64,000 bases of DNA. Source: Planctomycetota bacterium (GTDB lineage Bacteria; Planctomycetota; UBA1135; GCA-002686595). The notes under the pieces were generated by a model, which did not search any database, was not told the origin of the DNA, and saw nothing but the letters and a program-made list of their open reading frames with translations. The position numbers and the translations under genes are program-made. Positions 54,829 through 64,000 of this stretch are shown piece after piece; position 1 is the stretch's first letter; every line of letters begins with the position of its first letter. The stretch spans positions 69,239-133,238 of the forward strand of contig DUBE01000014.1 in the NCBI GenBank assembly GCA_012960475.1, in the 5' to 3' direction.

Positions 54829-56379
54829 CTAGGAAATCGGCAGGGCCTGGCCGGCGCGCACCAGCAGATCTTTTTCGGTCCAAAGGCCCACCAAAGCCAG
54901 CACGCCAGCGAGGGCAGCGGGCCCTTCGGAGAGCAGCGCCAAGGGCAATAGAATGCCAGCGACCACTCCAACTCCCCAGTGACTGACCTTGTAGGGGCCG
55001 CGAGTAATCAGTTGCGAGGTTCGGTGGTACTCAGATTCGCGATTCTTCGGGGCCAGCCTGCCCTCAAACAAGGTCATCAGTAGATGCAAAGCAAGAGTAA
55101 CGCCCAGTGAAAGGCGCATGAATTCATGGGCTGAACTATCGAGGGCAAGGCCCAGTGAATGCGCCAACAACAGACAACTCGAACCCGCAACCCCAGCTTG
55201 CAGGATCAGATGAGCCCACATCCCTCTGCGCATCCAAAGCACCCGCCCCTTTGCTTGGGCGAACAAGAATCCAGTGTATCCTGCGGTAGCGGCACCAAGC
55301 ACGACCAGCGCCACCGTAATGACCATGGCTGGCATGCGACCAAGTTCCAGGCCAAACAGTTCCAACAGGAGTGCAAGGGTCAAGAGTCCCCCAAAAGCCC
55401 CAATAATGTAGCTGCCTCGCACCAACCACGACTTCCAATTGGGGCGCAGCAAGATGTAGAGGAACCTCTCGGGACGCTTGAGGTCAAGCACCAACAGAAG
55501 ACCGGTCAGGGACAGGAAGATCAAGGAAATGAGAAGTGCGCCGAGACCGGAGGCTCCAATTTTCAGGGTTCCTGTACTGGGATCGGCACTATTCCAGGCG
55601 GCCAACAAGGCCAGGGGAAATGCGCCCGCCGCAATCGACTTGGTCCACAGATAGCCTGTGATCTTCCAACCCCAGAGCATCTTGCGCGGCACATCGTAAA
55701 CCGTGCGCGCGCTGGACTCTTCGCGAGCCTTAGTCTCTGCAGCACGGAAGGACTCCGCATCGGCTCTCTCACCACTAAGGTCCTCAGACCAGATCGATCC
55801 GTGGGATTGATTGGTCAAACCAGGGTCAATTCCCGCCGCAGAGACCTCTGCATAGAACACATTGGGAACGGTCCCCGCTTCGGGCTTCCGAACCTCCAAC
55901 TGGCGCTCCCGCTTGAGTCGCGACACCAAACTATTCGGATCATCGAAGTCCCCGGGAATGATCGCTTCCGTTGGGCATACAACCGCACAGGCAGGAGCCA
56001 GGCCGATCGCGGTGCGATGAGCACAGAAATGACACTTCTCCGCCAACCCCGAAGACGGATTGATGTAGAGCGCATCGTATGGGCAGGCGTGCATGCACGA
56101 CTTGCAGCCAATGCAACTGTTTGGGTCAACCTCCACTACCCCGTTGGCGCTCTTGCCAAGCGCAGAAGTAGGGCAGATGTCCACGCAAGGGGGTTCTTCG
56201 CACTGATTACAACGCAGAACCGAGAAACCCCGGCGAACCGAAGGGAACTCGCCCTGTTCGGTGTACTTGACCCAGGTACGAAAGCTCCCGAGAGGCACAT
56301 CGTTTTCGGATTTACAAGCAACGGTGCAGGCGTGGCAGCCAATGCAGCGCGAGTGGTCGATGACAAATCCTAATTGCAC
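54829..56379 (-). CDS. Fused four-cluster Fe-S protein and NrfD-like membrane subunit
   Basis: This 516-residue protein starts at GTG with GAGGAA 7 bases upstream. Residues 1-145 contain four 4Fe-4S sites: CIGCHACTVAC, CNQCEEPPCVDIC, CIGCKSCMHAC and CHFCAHRTAIG...CAVVC. After a polar linker, about residue 235 onward holds roughly 8-9 membrane helices with LDLKRPERFLYILLRPNW, the pattern of NrfD-family quinol subunits. In most relatives these are separate proteins. Electrons would pass between quinone and the molybdenum subunit encoded next. Confidence 0.87.
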   Translation of the reverse strand: MQLGFVIDHSRCIGCHACTVACKSENDVPLGSFRTWVKYTEQGEFPSVRRGFSVLRCNQCEEPPCVDICPTSALGKSANGVVEVDPNSCIGCKSCMHACPYDALYINPSSGLAEKCHFCAHRTAIGLAPACAVVCPTEAIIPGDFDDPNSLVSRLKRERQLEVRKPEAGTVPNVFYAEVSAAGIDPGLTNQSHGSIWSEDLSGERADAESFRAAETKAREESSARTVYDVPRKMLWGWKITGYLWTKSIAAGAFPLALLAAWNSADPSTGTLKIGASGLGALLISLIFLSLTGLLLVLDLKRPERFLYILLRPNWKSWLVRGSYIIGAFGGLLTLALLLELFGLELGRMPAMVITVALVVLGAATAGYTGFLFAQAKGRVLWMRRGMWAHLILQAGVAGSSCLLLAHSLGLALDSSAHEFMRLSLGVTLALHLLMTLFEGRLAPKNRESEYHRTSQLITRGPYKVSHWGVGVVAGILLPLALLSEGPAALAGVLALVGLWTEKDLLVRAGQALPIS

Positions 56380-56635
56380 ACGGATATTCCTCTTCTTGGG
56401 CGGTGATTGTAGGGGCTCGAGTCCTGAGGCGTAGTCACAATCAAGGAGACTCTTACGAACCCTCAGAACTTCACTCCAATCGCCTCCGCCAAGTCCGTTG
56501 GGCAAAACAGAATCCCAACCCCACAGTCGCTCTCTGCGCCCGTATGGGGACTTCTCCCCGCACGCAACCGGGCGCGCGTCCTGACCCCGCCCAAAGAGCG
56601 GGTATAATCCGCCGCCCTCCCCAGGTACCCCCCCC

Positions 56636-58147
56636 ATGACTCATCTAGCCCTAATGCTGGCCCTCGCGATCCACCAGGATCCAGCCATCCGGCCACCCGA
56701 GTTGCCAACGCCACCGATCATCGAAGACATCTCGCGCATGGATCCCGAGGTGGTCGCCACTCTCAACCGCGCCTTGCAGGATGTGCTCAAGGCCAACTTG
56801 GAGCACCCGGATGAAAGCGCCGATGATCGCACGGCCCGGGGTCAGGCCTGGTCCCAGATGGGCCTGGCGTATGAGGCCAACACCATTTGGTCCCTGGCCC
56901 TGCCCTGCTACAAACAGGCCATCGAGTTGCTGCCCCAGAAACCCGAGTGGGTCTATCGACTCGGCGCCTGCCAGCATGCGGCTGGCGACCTGGTCAGAGC
57001 ACTAGATTCATTCCGCGCCGTGGCTCCCAGGTTGTTGAATACGGCGGTAGTTCAAGCTCGGCTCGGCGAGACCGCGTTGAGCATGGGCAAGACCAAAGAG
57101 GCCGAGAGTGCCTGGCGTCAGGCAATTGCCTCAGAAGCAGAACTCGGGGGAGACATCCGATTCCCTGAGAACCGCGTGGGGCTGGCACAGGTAATGATCG
57201 AGAAAGAGTCCTGGGAAGAGGCTGCAACCTTGCTACGTGAGGCTCTGACCATCAACCCAGCTTACACCCACGCTCACTACCTTCTTGGTCTGGTGCTCGC
57301 CGAACTTGGCGATGAGGAGGGTTCGTCATTCGAGCTCAAGCGAGGACTCAATGCGTTCCCGGTCTTTCCTCCGGACCCCCACCGGCCCCTGCTAGCCAAG
57401 TGGACGGCGGGTTTTGGCAAGCGTATGGGCAGCATCGAGAGCATGCTTGCCAGCGGTGATGCAGACGGTGCACTGACAGCTCTCACAGTCATTCGCACCG
57501 AGCGCGGGCCAAACATGCAGGTTCTAAACATGCTGTCCCGTGCCCATCAACAGTTGGGAGACCATGAACAAGCGCTCAAGCTGCTGGAAGAGAGCACCTT
57601 GATTGATCCTAAGGCCTATATCACCCAAACGGACATGGCAGTCGTGCTGCTCAACATGTCTTCCAACCCAGCCAACGCCGCCCGCCGAATGGAGCTCATA
57701 ACCCGCGCTCGCACGACTGCGGACAAAGCCATCCAACTAGCTCCTCATATTGGACGCACGTGGTACTACCGAGGATTGGTGGAACAGGTGAGCATCGATC
57801 CAAATGATCCCGAGGCTGCCAAACAGAGCGGGCAGATTGCCTTGGCCAATATGCAGCGGGCCCACATGCTAGGCTGCACCGAACCTCAGCTCTTCGAGTT
57901 GCTCGCGCAGATCTACGCAAACCAGGGTAAACATCGTGAGATGGAGAAATTCGCCCTAGCTCATACCGCCCACTCCCCCGAGAATCCCATGGCCTGGGTA
58001 TTCTTGGCCCGAGCGCGCTACACGATGAACAACTGGGACGGAGCCCGACAAGCCGCCAAGCACGCTTCCTCCGTATCCGGCAATGCCCCAAATGTTGTCA
58101 CCTTCCAAGAACAACTCGAAGCCGCCCTCAAGCAGGCGGGACACTAG
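56636..58147 (+). CDS. Tetratricopeptide repeat protein
   Basis: This 503-residue protein has an N-terminal hydrophobic start (MTHLALMLALAIHQ) and about 8 TPR units, for example IWSLALPCYKQAIELLPQKPEWVYRLG and EAATLLREALTINPAYTHAHYLLG. It likely binds protein partners outside the cytoplasm. Only 4 bases separate its stop from the start of the CRTAC1-like gene; this pair is recurrent in planctomycetes. It diverges from the molybdoenzyme operon across about 256 bases. Confidence 0.85.
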   Translation: MTHLALMLALAIHQDPAIRPPELPTPPIIEDISRMDPEVVATLNRALQDVLKANLEHPDESADDRTARGQAWSQMGLAYEANTIWSLALPCYKQAIELLPQKPEWVYRLGACQHAAGDLVRALDSFRAVAPRLLNTAVVQARLGETALSMGKTKEAESAWRQAIASEAELGGDIRFPENRVGLAQVMIEKESWEEAATLLREALTINPAYTHAHYLLGLVLAELGDEEGSSFELKRGLNAFPVFPPDPHRPLLAKWTAGFGKRMGSIESMLASGDADGALTALTVIRTERGPNMQVLNMLSRAHQQLGDHEQALKLLEESTLIDPKAYITQTDMAVVLLNMSSNPANAARRMELITRARTTADKAIQLAPHIGRTWYYRGLVEQVSIDPNDPEAAKQSGQIALANMQRAHMLGCTEPQLFELLAQIYANQGKHREMEKFALAHTAHSPENPMAWVFLARARYTMNNWDGARQAAKHASSVSGNAPNVVTFQEQLEAALKQAGH

Positions 58148-58151
58148 ATAC

Positions 58152-59828
58152 GTGCACCTCTCAATTCTTCTCCTGACATCCATGGTCGCCGTACAGGACC
58201 AGGCGCCCGCCCCCTGGTTCACGGACATCGGTGAGGCAGCTGGTTTCTCATTTTCGCATGTTAGCGGTGCTCGCGGTGAGTACTGGTTCCCGGAGATCAT
58301 GGGCGGAGGAGTTGGGCTTTTGGACTACGACGGGGATGGCCTTCTGGACATCTATTGTGTTCAATCTGGCTATCTACCTGATGCCGAAGGCAACCAGCCG
58401 GACAGCCCTCCCAATCAACTCTTCCGCAATCTGGGCATTGACCAGGAAACCGGTCTGCCACACTTTGAAGATGTCACCGAACTGGTCGGTGTAGGCGACA
58501 CCAAGTACGGCATGGGCGTTGCCTGCGGTGACTATGATCGGGACGGAGACATGGACCTGTTTGTGACCAACGTAGGCGTGAATGTCCTGTACCGTAACGA
58601 GGGCCCTGACAAACAAGGAGTCGTACGCTTCAAGGACATTACCAAGAACTCAGGCACGGAAGATGTGCGCTGGGCAACCAGCGCGGCTTTCCTGGATGTT
58701 GACGGCGATCGGGATCTGGACCTGTATGTGGTCAACAACCTGCTCTGGCACGCTTCCACCGAAACCGCCTGCTTCAACTATTTCTCCGAGCGGGACTACT
58801 GCAGCCCAAACAACTACAACGCAGCCAGCCCGGATGCCCTGTTCATCAAGGGACGCACACGCTTTCAGGACTGGACGCCCACCTCCGGTTTGGACGCAGC
58901 CTTCGGCAACGGCCTTGGAGTTGCACCGGCCGACTACGATCAGGACGGCAAGGTTGATATCTATGTGGCCAACGATGCCACACCCAACAACCTCTGGCAC
59001 AACAAAGGGAGAGGCAAGTACATCGACAAGGGACTCTTGCTGGGATGCGCGGTCAATGGAAACGGAACGCCCGAAGCTGGCATGGGCGTGCAGTGGGTGG
59101 ATGTAGATCAGGACGGGGATTTGGACCTGTTCATGACGCACCTTCGCCGTGAAACCAACACCTTCTATATGAATCGCCGAGGACGCTTCACTGACAAGAC
59201 CAACGCCACGGGAATGAACGCCACCAGTTTGAAATACACGGGTTTCGGCATGGGCTTCCATGACTACGACCTGGACGGACACCTCGACCTCTATGTGGTC
59301 AACGGCGCCGTTCAAGCCTGGCGTCAAGAGGAGATCTTCGCCGAAGATCCCTACGCAGAACCCAATCACCTCTTCCGCGGTATGGGCGGCATCCGCTTCG
59401 AAACTATCGCCAATGGCGGTGAAACCGAGCACACAGCGGGTACCAGTCGCGGCGCGGCCTTTGGAGACCTCGACAATGACGGGGACGTGGATGTGGTCTA
59501 TGTGGATCGAGACGGAAGGGCCAAGCTGCTCCTGAACAACGCAACGGGACACTGGATTGGATTTCGCATGCTGGACAAGCGCGGGGACGAAGTTCCGGGG
59601 GCGATGATTGGCGTCACGCATGGGGGTAAGACCATCTGGCGTCTAGCTGACCCCGCCTACAGCTATCTGGCCAGCAATGATCCGCGAGCCCACTTCGGAC
59701 TGGGAGCCTCAGACGAGATCGAAGCCATCAGCGTTCGCTGGCCCTCAAGCAAGATCGAAGAATTTGCTCCCCTGGCAAGCGGCGCCTACCACGTGCTGCG
59801 CGAAGGGCATGGACTTGACCATAAGTAA
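58152..59828 (+). CDS. CRTAC1-like protein with FG-GAP repeats and UnbV/ASPIC domain
   Basis: This 558-residue protein starts at GTG with a signal peptide (HLSILLLTSMVAVQ). It has repeated calcium-loop FG-GAP motifs (DYDGDGLLDIY, DYDRDGDMDLF, DVDGDRDLDLY, DYDQDGKVDIY, DVDQDGDLDLF, DLDNDGDVDVV), consistent with a beta-propeller. The UnbV/ASPIC domain is at the C-terminus (WIGFRMLDKRG, VRWPSSKIEEF). An adhesive or binding role is likely. It partners the TPR gene just upstream. Confidence 0.87.
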   Translation: MHLSILLLTSMVAVQDQAPAPWFTDIGEAAGFSFSHVSGARGEYWFPEIMGGGVGLLDYDGDGLLDIYCVQSGYLPDAEGNQPDSPPNQLFRNLGIDQETGLPHFEDVTELVGVGDTKYGMGVACGDYDRDGDMDLFVTNVGVNVLYRNEGPDKQGVVRFKDITKNSGTEDVRWATSAAFLDVDGDRDLDLYVVNNLLWHASTETACFNYFSERDYCSPNNYNAASPDALFIKGRTRFQDWTPTSGLDAAFGNGLGVAPADYDQDGKVDIYVANDATPNNLWHNKGRGKYIDKGLLLGCAVNGNGTPEAGMGVQWVDVDQDGDLDLFMTHLRRETNTFYMNRRGRFTDKTNATGMNATSLKYTGFGMGFHDYDLDGHLDLYVVNGAVQAWRQEEIFAEDPYAEPNHLFRGMGGIRFETIANGGETEHTAGTSRGAAFGDLDNDGDVDVVYVDRDGRAKLLLNNATGHWIGFRMLDKRGDEVPGAMIGVTHGGKTIWRLADPAYSYLASNDPRAHFGLGASDEIEAISVRWPSSKIEEFAPLASGAYHVLREGHGLDHK

Positions 59829-59861
59829 GATCAATGAGGCCTGTAGGCCCTGAACCAATCC

Positions 59862-61970
59862 ATGGGTGACCCCTCAAGAACGTCCATGAAGAAGCAGCTT
59901 GGCCTAGGCAGTGTCTACGCCATTGCTACCGGTGCGACACTGAGTGCGGGTCTTTTTCTCCTCCCTGGACTCGCGGCTCAGCAGGCAGGACCGGCGGTGG
60001 TGCTTTGCTACCTGCTGGCAGCGGTACCCCTCATCCCGGCCATGCTATGCATCGTCGAGTTATCTACAGCCATGCCCCGCGCAGGTGGGTCGTATTATTT
60101 TCTGGAGCGCAGCCTAGGTCCCATGTTGGGGACCATTGGAGGCTTCGGCACCTGGCTGGCCATCGCTCTGAAGACCAGCTTTGCGCTAGTGGGTCTGGCC
60201 GCAACTGTAGCCCTGTTGTTTGAGCCTCGGCCATGGCTGCTCAAGTCCCTGGCGGTGGGCTTTGCAGTGATCTTCGCAGCCTTGAACGCAATGGGAGCCC
60301 GTCACTCTGGAAGACTGCAAAAAATCCTGGTGATCTGGCTGCTAACCATTCTCGTGATGTTCTTGGTTACCGGTCTTCCCGAGGTGCAAATAGAGCACTT
60401 CAATGGATTTTTTGATGCGGGGCACGAGTCCATCCTGGCCACAGCGGGTTTGGTCTACATCAGTTATGTGGGGGTCACCAATGTGGCCAGCGTCTCGGAG
60501 GAAGTATCCAACCCTGAGCGAAATCTGCCCTGGGGCCTATTTCTCTCCCTGTTCACCGCCCTGTTGATCTATGCATTAGCCACGACGGTCATGGTCGGTG
60601 TCCTTCCAGCCGCCCAACTGGCAGGCAACATGACCCCCATGTCAACAGCTGCTGAAGTTATTGGAGGGCGCACAGGGATGATCGTGATCTCTGTGGGCGC
60701 GGTCTTGGCTTTCTTCTCTGTGGCCAACGCGGGGATCATGGCCGCCTCGCGCTATCCCCTTGCCATGGGCCGTGATGATCTAGTGCCTTCGGCCCTCGCG
60801 CGCCTGGACAAGAATGGCACGCCCCTGGTTGCGATCCTGACAACTGCCACTTTGATCATCGCGATGATTCTGTTCTTCGACCCAATCAGAATCGCCAAGC
60901 TCGCCAGCGCCTTCCAGTTGATGATGTTCGCCTTGCTGTGTTTCGCGGTTATCATCATGAGAGAGAGCGGCCTGGCCAGCTACGATCCCGGCTACCGCAC
61001 GCCCCTTTACCCGTGGATTCCAATCTTCGGCATGCTCTCGCCCTTCTTCTTGATTTTTCAGATGGGCTGGTTGCCCACAGCTTTCAGCCTCGGCTTGATT
61101 GCTGCAGGCATCGGCTGGTTCCGATTCTACGGCGCAAGTCGCGTGGAACGCACAGGCGCGATCTACCATGTGTTTGAACGCCTCGGCCGTTCTCGACACG
61201 ACGCTCTGGACAAGGAACTGCGCACAATTCTGAAAGAGAAAGGATTACGCGATGAAGACCCCTTCGAAGAAGTGGTCTTGGGAGCTCATGTAATCGAAGT
61301 GGACGCTGTTCCCGATTTCGATCAGTTGATTGAACAAGTAGCACAAGACTTGGCCATCCAAACCGGCAGCCCCAAACAGTACTTCGTAGAAGGCTTCCGC
61401 AAGGGAACCAAGATGGGCGCGACTCCCGTAGCCAAAGGTATCGCACTGCCCCACATGTACATGCCGGATCTGGAGCGACCCCTGCTTGTGCTTGTGCGGT
61501 CTGTCAAGGACTTTCAGATTCTTGCGGGAGATGTCTTTGGCAAGACCCAGCTCACGGACGCGGTCCACGCAGCCTTCTTCCTGGTCAGCGCGAAAGACGA
61601 TCCCAGCCTCCACCTACGCATGTTGGCGCAACTTGCCAATCGCATCGATCGAAAAGACTTCGACTCTGCCTGGCGCTCAGCCCCCAATGAAATGGCCCTA
61701 CGCGAGGTCTTCCTGCGCGATGACCGTTACCTCTCATTGCGACTGGTAGCCAAGACAGAAACTGCGGACTGGATCAACCGTCAGTTGTTTGAGTTGGGGC
61801 TGCCGGATGGCTGTCTTGTGGCCGCCATTCGCCGCCGCCATTCGACCCTGGTGCCCAAGGGAGCGACACGCCTAGAAGAAGGGGATCGACTGTTGCTCTT
61901 TGGAGAGCCCAAGGCCCTCACAGCAGTCCGCAAACAACTGGGATTAAGCAGCACAACCGCCTTGAAGTGA
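59862..61970 (+). CDS. APC-family permease fused to PTS EIIA-like and TrkA_C-like domains
   Basis: This 702-residue protein has an amino acid permease domain with ~12 helices (to about 430; GLGSVYAIATGATLSAGLF, AMPRAGGSYYFLE, SYVGVTNVASVSEEVSNPERN). A PTS EIIA-like domain follows (about 455-600) with the phosphorylatable His531 in GIALPHMYMP. At the end is a TrkA_C/RCK_C-like regulatory domain (about 628-700). The permease may be controlled by phosphorylation and a ligand. ATG at 59886 is an alternative start. It is the first gene of a probable operon with the next two. Confidence 0.85.
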   Translation: MGDPSRTSMKKQLGLGSVYAIATGATLSAGLFLLPGLAAQQAGPAVVLCYLLAAVPLIPAMLCIVELSTAMPRAGGSYYFLERSLGPMLGTIGGFGTWLAIALKTSFALVGLAATVALLFEPRPWLLKSLAVGFAVIFAALNAMGARHSGRLQKILVIWLLTILVMFLVTGLPEVQIEHFNGFFDAGHESILATAGLVYISYVGVTNVASVSEEVSNPERNLPWGLFLSLFTALLIYALATTVMVGVLPAAQLAGNMTPMSTAAEVIGGRTGMIVISVGAVLAFFSVANAGIMAASRYPLAMGRDDLVPSALARLDKNGTPLVAILTTATLIIAMILFFDPIRIAKLASAFQLMMFALLCFAVIIMRESGLASYDPGYRTPLYPWIPIFGMLSPFFLIFQMGWLPTAFSLGLIAAGIGWFRFYGASRVERTGAIYHVFERLGRSRHDALDKELRTILKEKGLRDEDPFEEVVLGAHVIEVDAVPDFDQLIEQVAQDLAIQTGSPKQYFVEGFRKGTKMGATPVAKGIALPHMYMPDLERPLLVLVRSVKDFQILAGDVFGKTQLTDAVHAAFFLVSAKDDPSLHLRMLAQLANRIDRKDFDSAWRSAPNEMALREVFLRDDRYLSLRLVAKTETADWINRQLFELGLPDGCLVAAIRRRHSTLVPKGATRLEEGDRLLLFGEPKALTAVRKQLGLSSTTALK

Positions 61971-61974
61971 CAAA

Positions 61975-62706
61975 ATGAGCAATCCCGAAGAATTCGCGGC
62001 GGCCCTGGATGCGGCCGAACAATCGATCGACTGGAAGAGCCTGGAAAACATCTATTGCTCTGACGGTGGTGCGGGTTTTTTCTCGGAAGAGGCCATCAAT
62101 GCAACACGTACTGCTGGACTGCTATTTGCTAGCGACCTAGGGGAACACCTTAGCCCCAGGGGCCGCAGCATGTATGTGGGCGCCGGGGTCGCTGAACTCG
62201 CACCGCTGGTATTCGAGGCCACCATGCTGAGCCGCAGGGTGACCGTCCACGGTCTTCCTGGACTCGAACTTGAACAGCTCAAAGGCGCCATGCAAGCGGT
62301 GTCAGAAGTAACGCAAATAGACACTCCTCGGGTCACCTCCGACCCAATTCGCCCTGCAGAAACCGGCCAGGTTGACCACTTGTGGTTTGTATCGGTCTTG
62401 ACGGACCCCGAAGCCTTCCCAGCCCTCCACAACAGGCTCTATGACCGCCAAGGTGGCCCATTGCAAGTGTCAGGCGGACATCCCAAGGCGGAGCGGGCCC
62501 GAGCCGATACCCTCGTACGCCTGGCCCTCGGAAGCCTGACCACAAAGGCGATCCTGACGACTTCAGACGAAGAATTGCCAATCTTCGAAGCCATTGGGAC
62601 TGACATGGGCCTACGAATAGTCAGCCCTACCGTATCTCGTTTGACCGGAATTGTAGGGGATCCAGTGCGACACCATCGGGTGATCAATGACCGAACACAG
62701 AAGTAA
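61975..62706 (+). CDS. Conserved-looking cytoplasmic protein, unknown
   Basis: This 243-residue soluble protein has no signal or membrane segment. The GRSMYVGAGVAELAPLVFEATM segment recalls the motif I of Rossmann-fold methyltransferases, but the other motifs are absent or unclear. It starts 4 bases after the permease-fusion stop and is followed 30 bases on by polyphosphate kinase, so it may act in that operon. No function is assigned. Confidence 0.7.
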   Translation: MSNPEEFAAALDAAEQSIDWKSLENIYCSDGGAGFFSEEAINATRTAGLLFASDLGEHLSPRGRSMYVGAGVAELAPLVFEATMLSRRVTVHGLPGLELEQLKGAMQAVSEVTQIDTPRVTSDPIRPAETGQVDHLWFVSVLTDPEAFPALHNRLYDRQGGPLQVSGGHPKAERARADTLVRLALGSLTTKAILTTSDEELPIFEAIGTDMGLRIVSPTVSRLTGIVGDPVRHHRVINDRTQK

Positions 62707-62736
62707 CCGGATAGTGAACACAATAGAGCATCGAAC

Positions 62737-64000
62737 GTGACAGCCACTCCAGCACAACCAGGGAACTTCGATTACGGTGATCCACAGCTCTTTGTGAACC
62801 GGGACCTATCGGTCCTGGAATTCAATCGAAGAGTCTTGACCCAAGCCCTCGACCCTAGCGTACCCCTGCTGGAGCGACTTCGTTTCCTGACAATATCCTC
62901 CACCAACCTTGACGAGTTCTTTGAGGTCCGCGCAGCCTCCCACCGAGAAGCGGCCATCCACGGAGCTTCGCAGTTGACTCTTGATGGTCGCACGCCAGAA
63001 GAAACGCTGGCTGCGATCGCAGAAGTGGCCGAAGTCCTGGTCCATGACCAGTACAAAGCCCTCAACAAGGTAATCCTGCCAGCCCTCGCAGAGGAAGGAA
63101 TCCACTTGGTACGACGTTCTCAATGGAATCCGAGCCAACAGGAATGGATTCTCGACCATTTCCGCAATCAGGTCTTACCGGTCTTGACCCCCATGGGTCT
63201 GGACCCAGCGCACCCATTCCCACGTATTCTCAACAAGTCCCTCAATTTCGTGGTAATCGTTGAAGGAGAAGATGCCTTCGGCCGCGACGCAGGCATCGCA
63301 ATCGTTCAAGTTCCTAGGGCACTGCCCAGAGTTCTGCGTATCCCGGGTAGTGAGCCTGGTACGGGAATGCACCTGACCATGCTCTCCTCGGTAATCCACG
63401 CCCATGTAGGAGAACTGTTCCCGGGCATGACAGTCAAAGGTTGCCACCAGTTCAGGGTGACGCGTAATGGGGACCTGTGGGTCGACGAAGAAGAGGTAGA
63501 GAATCTCCTACAAGCCCTGCGCGGTGAACTGCCCGAACGACAATTCGCCGACGCCGTGCGCCTGGAACTCGCCACCGACTGCCCTGATGAACTCGCTCAA
63601 TTTCTGTTGCAGAGATTTGACCTGACCGAAGCTGAACTCTATCGAGTGGACGGTCCGGTCAATCTGCACCGCTTGAGCGCTCTGTTGGACATGGTCGATC
63701 GGCCAGATCTCAAGTACCCGCCGTTCATGCCGCACATACCCAAGGGAGTCGGTCCTGACGACTGTATTTTTGCCACCTTGCGCGCGGGTGATATTCTGTT
63801 GCACCATCCCTATGAGTCCTTTGGTCCAGTAGTCGAGTTCCTTCGCAAATCCTCCGAAGACCCCGATGTGCTCGCGATCAAGCAGACCCTTTATCGCACC
63901 GGCGCAGACTCCCCCATTGTCGCCGCACTGATGACGGCGGCACGCGCGGGCAAGCAGGTTACCGCGGTGATTGAATTGCGAGCCCGCTTTGACGAGGCGC
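62737..64000 (+). CDS. ppk: Polyphosphate kinase 1 (partial, C-terminus outside window)
   Basis: The frame starts at GTG and runs to the window edge (421 codons). It has the PPK1 N-terminal domain FVNRDLSVLEFNRRVLTQA, ISSTNLDEFFEVR, and the head-domain end VLAIKQTLYRTGADSP, VIELRARFDEA. The catalytic histidine region would follow immediately after the edge. PPK1 makes polyphosphate from ATP. GTG was chosen because the domain begins soon after and no ATG is nearby. Confidence 0.92.
   Translation, partial: MTATPAQPGNFDYGDPQLFVNRDLSVLEFNRRVLTQALDPSVPLLERLRFLTISSTNLDEFFEVRAASHREAAIHGASQLTLDGRTPEETLAAIAEVAEVLVHDQYKALNKVILPALAEEGIHLVRRSQWNPSQQEWILDHFRNQVLPVLTPMGLDPAHPFPRILNKSLNFVVIVEGEDAFGRDAGIAIVQVPRALPRVLRIPGSEPGTGMHLTMLSSVIHAHVGELFPGMTVKGCHQFRVTRNGDLWVDEEEVENLLQALRGELPERQFADAVRLELATDCPDELAQFLLQRFDLTEAELYRVDGPVNLHRLSALLDMVDRPDLKYPPFMPHIPKGVGPDDCIFATLRAGDILLHHPYESFGPVVEFLRKSSEDPDVLAIKQTLYRTGADSPIVAALMTAARAGKQVTAVIELRARFDEA

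Overview
This window most likely comes from a member of the Planctomycetota or a close relative. That is an inference from content: three formylglycine-type sulfatases, a sigma-70/ECF factor followed by a TPR-tailed Ser/Thr kinase, a TPR plus FG-GAP/UnbV (CRTAC1) pair, many large secreted proteins, and a TIGR03790-type protein whose C-terminal domain starts around CIGAPNSTG. The DNA is GC-rich and densely coded, with many 4-base ATGA overlaps, so several long operons can be read directly. I found no rRNA, tRNA, CRISPR array, insertion sequence or phage gene.

Layout. 1-4.3 kb: the tail of a secreted protein, a large modular subtilase, and a lipoprotein-type MsrB on the minus strand. 4.4-15.7 kb: three sulfatases (one fused to an alpha/beta-hydrolase-like domain without its serine), an ECF sigma factor, a membrane Ser/Thr kinase, and two overlapping paralogous zinc-ribbon membrane proteins. 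15.7-20.0 kb: a duplicated two-gene module (tiny lipoprotein plus ~565-residue secreted protein) flanking a small membrane protein. 20.1-22.5 kb: a saccharopine-dehydrogenase-like reductase and transaldolase.

22.6-34.9 kb is an apparent eight-gene minus-strand operon for alpha-glucan storage and sugar activation. In transcription order it encodes a debranching enzyme, a GT4 glycosyltransferase, a GH57 amylase, a glycogen synthase-glucan phosphorylase fusion, a plant-glucuronokinase-like GHMP kinase, a sugar nucleotidyltransferase, a Gfo/Idh/MocA oxidoreductase and a Dabb lipoprotein. Divergent from it (35.0-40.5 kb) runs a plus-strand operon of an ArsJ-associated GAPDH, the ArsJ organoarsenical exporter, TRAP small and large permease subunits, and a zinc peptidase-Sel1 protein. 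A TakP-like TRAP binding protein lies 4.8 kb further on, on the other strand.

40.7-51.9 kb: a TIGR03790 secreted protein, small secreted proteins, a degenerate pseudopilin, a structured non-coding stretch ending in a strong terminator, a rhodanese protein, archaeal/eukaryal-type prolyl-tRNA synthetase, a sarcosine-oxidase-like flavoenzyme and a choice-of-anchor-A protein. 52.1-64.0 kb: a two-gene molybdopterin oxidoreductase operon with a fused Fe-S/NrfD subunit, the TPR/CRTAC1 pair, an APC permease-EIIA-TrkA_C fusion, an unknown protein, and the start of polyphosphate kinase, which runs off the window.

The most interesting points are the arsenate-detoxification genes translationally coupled to a TRAP transporter, the glucuronokinase-type module inside a glycogen operon, the synthase-phosphorylase fusion, the duplicated lipoprotein module, and the structured non-coding region near 46.0 kb. 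All functions are inferred from motifs and remembered family signatures, with no database search.
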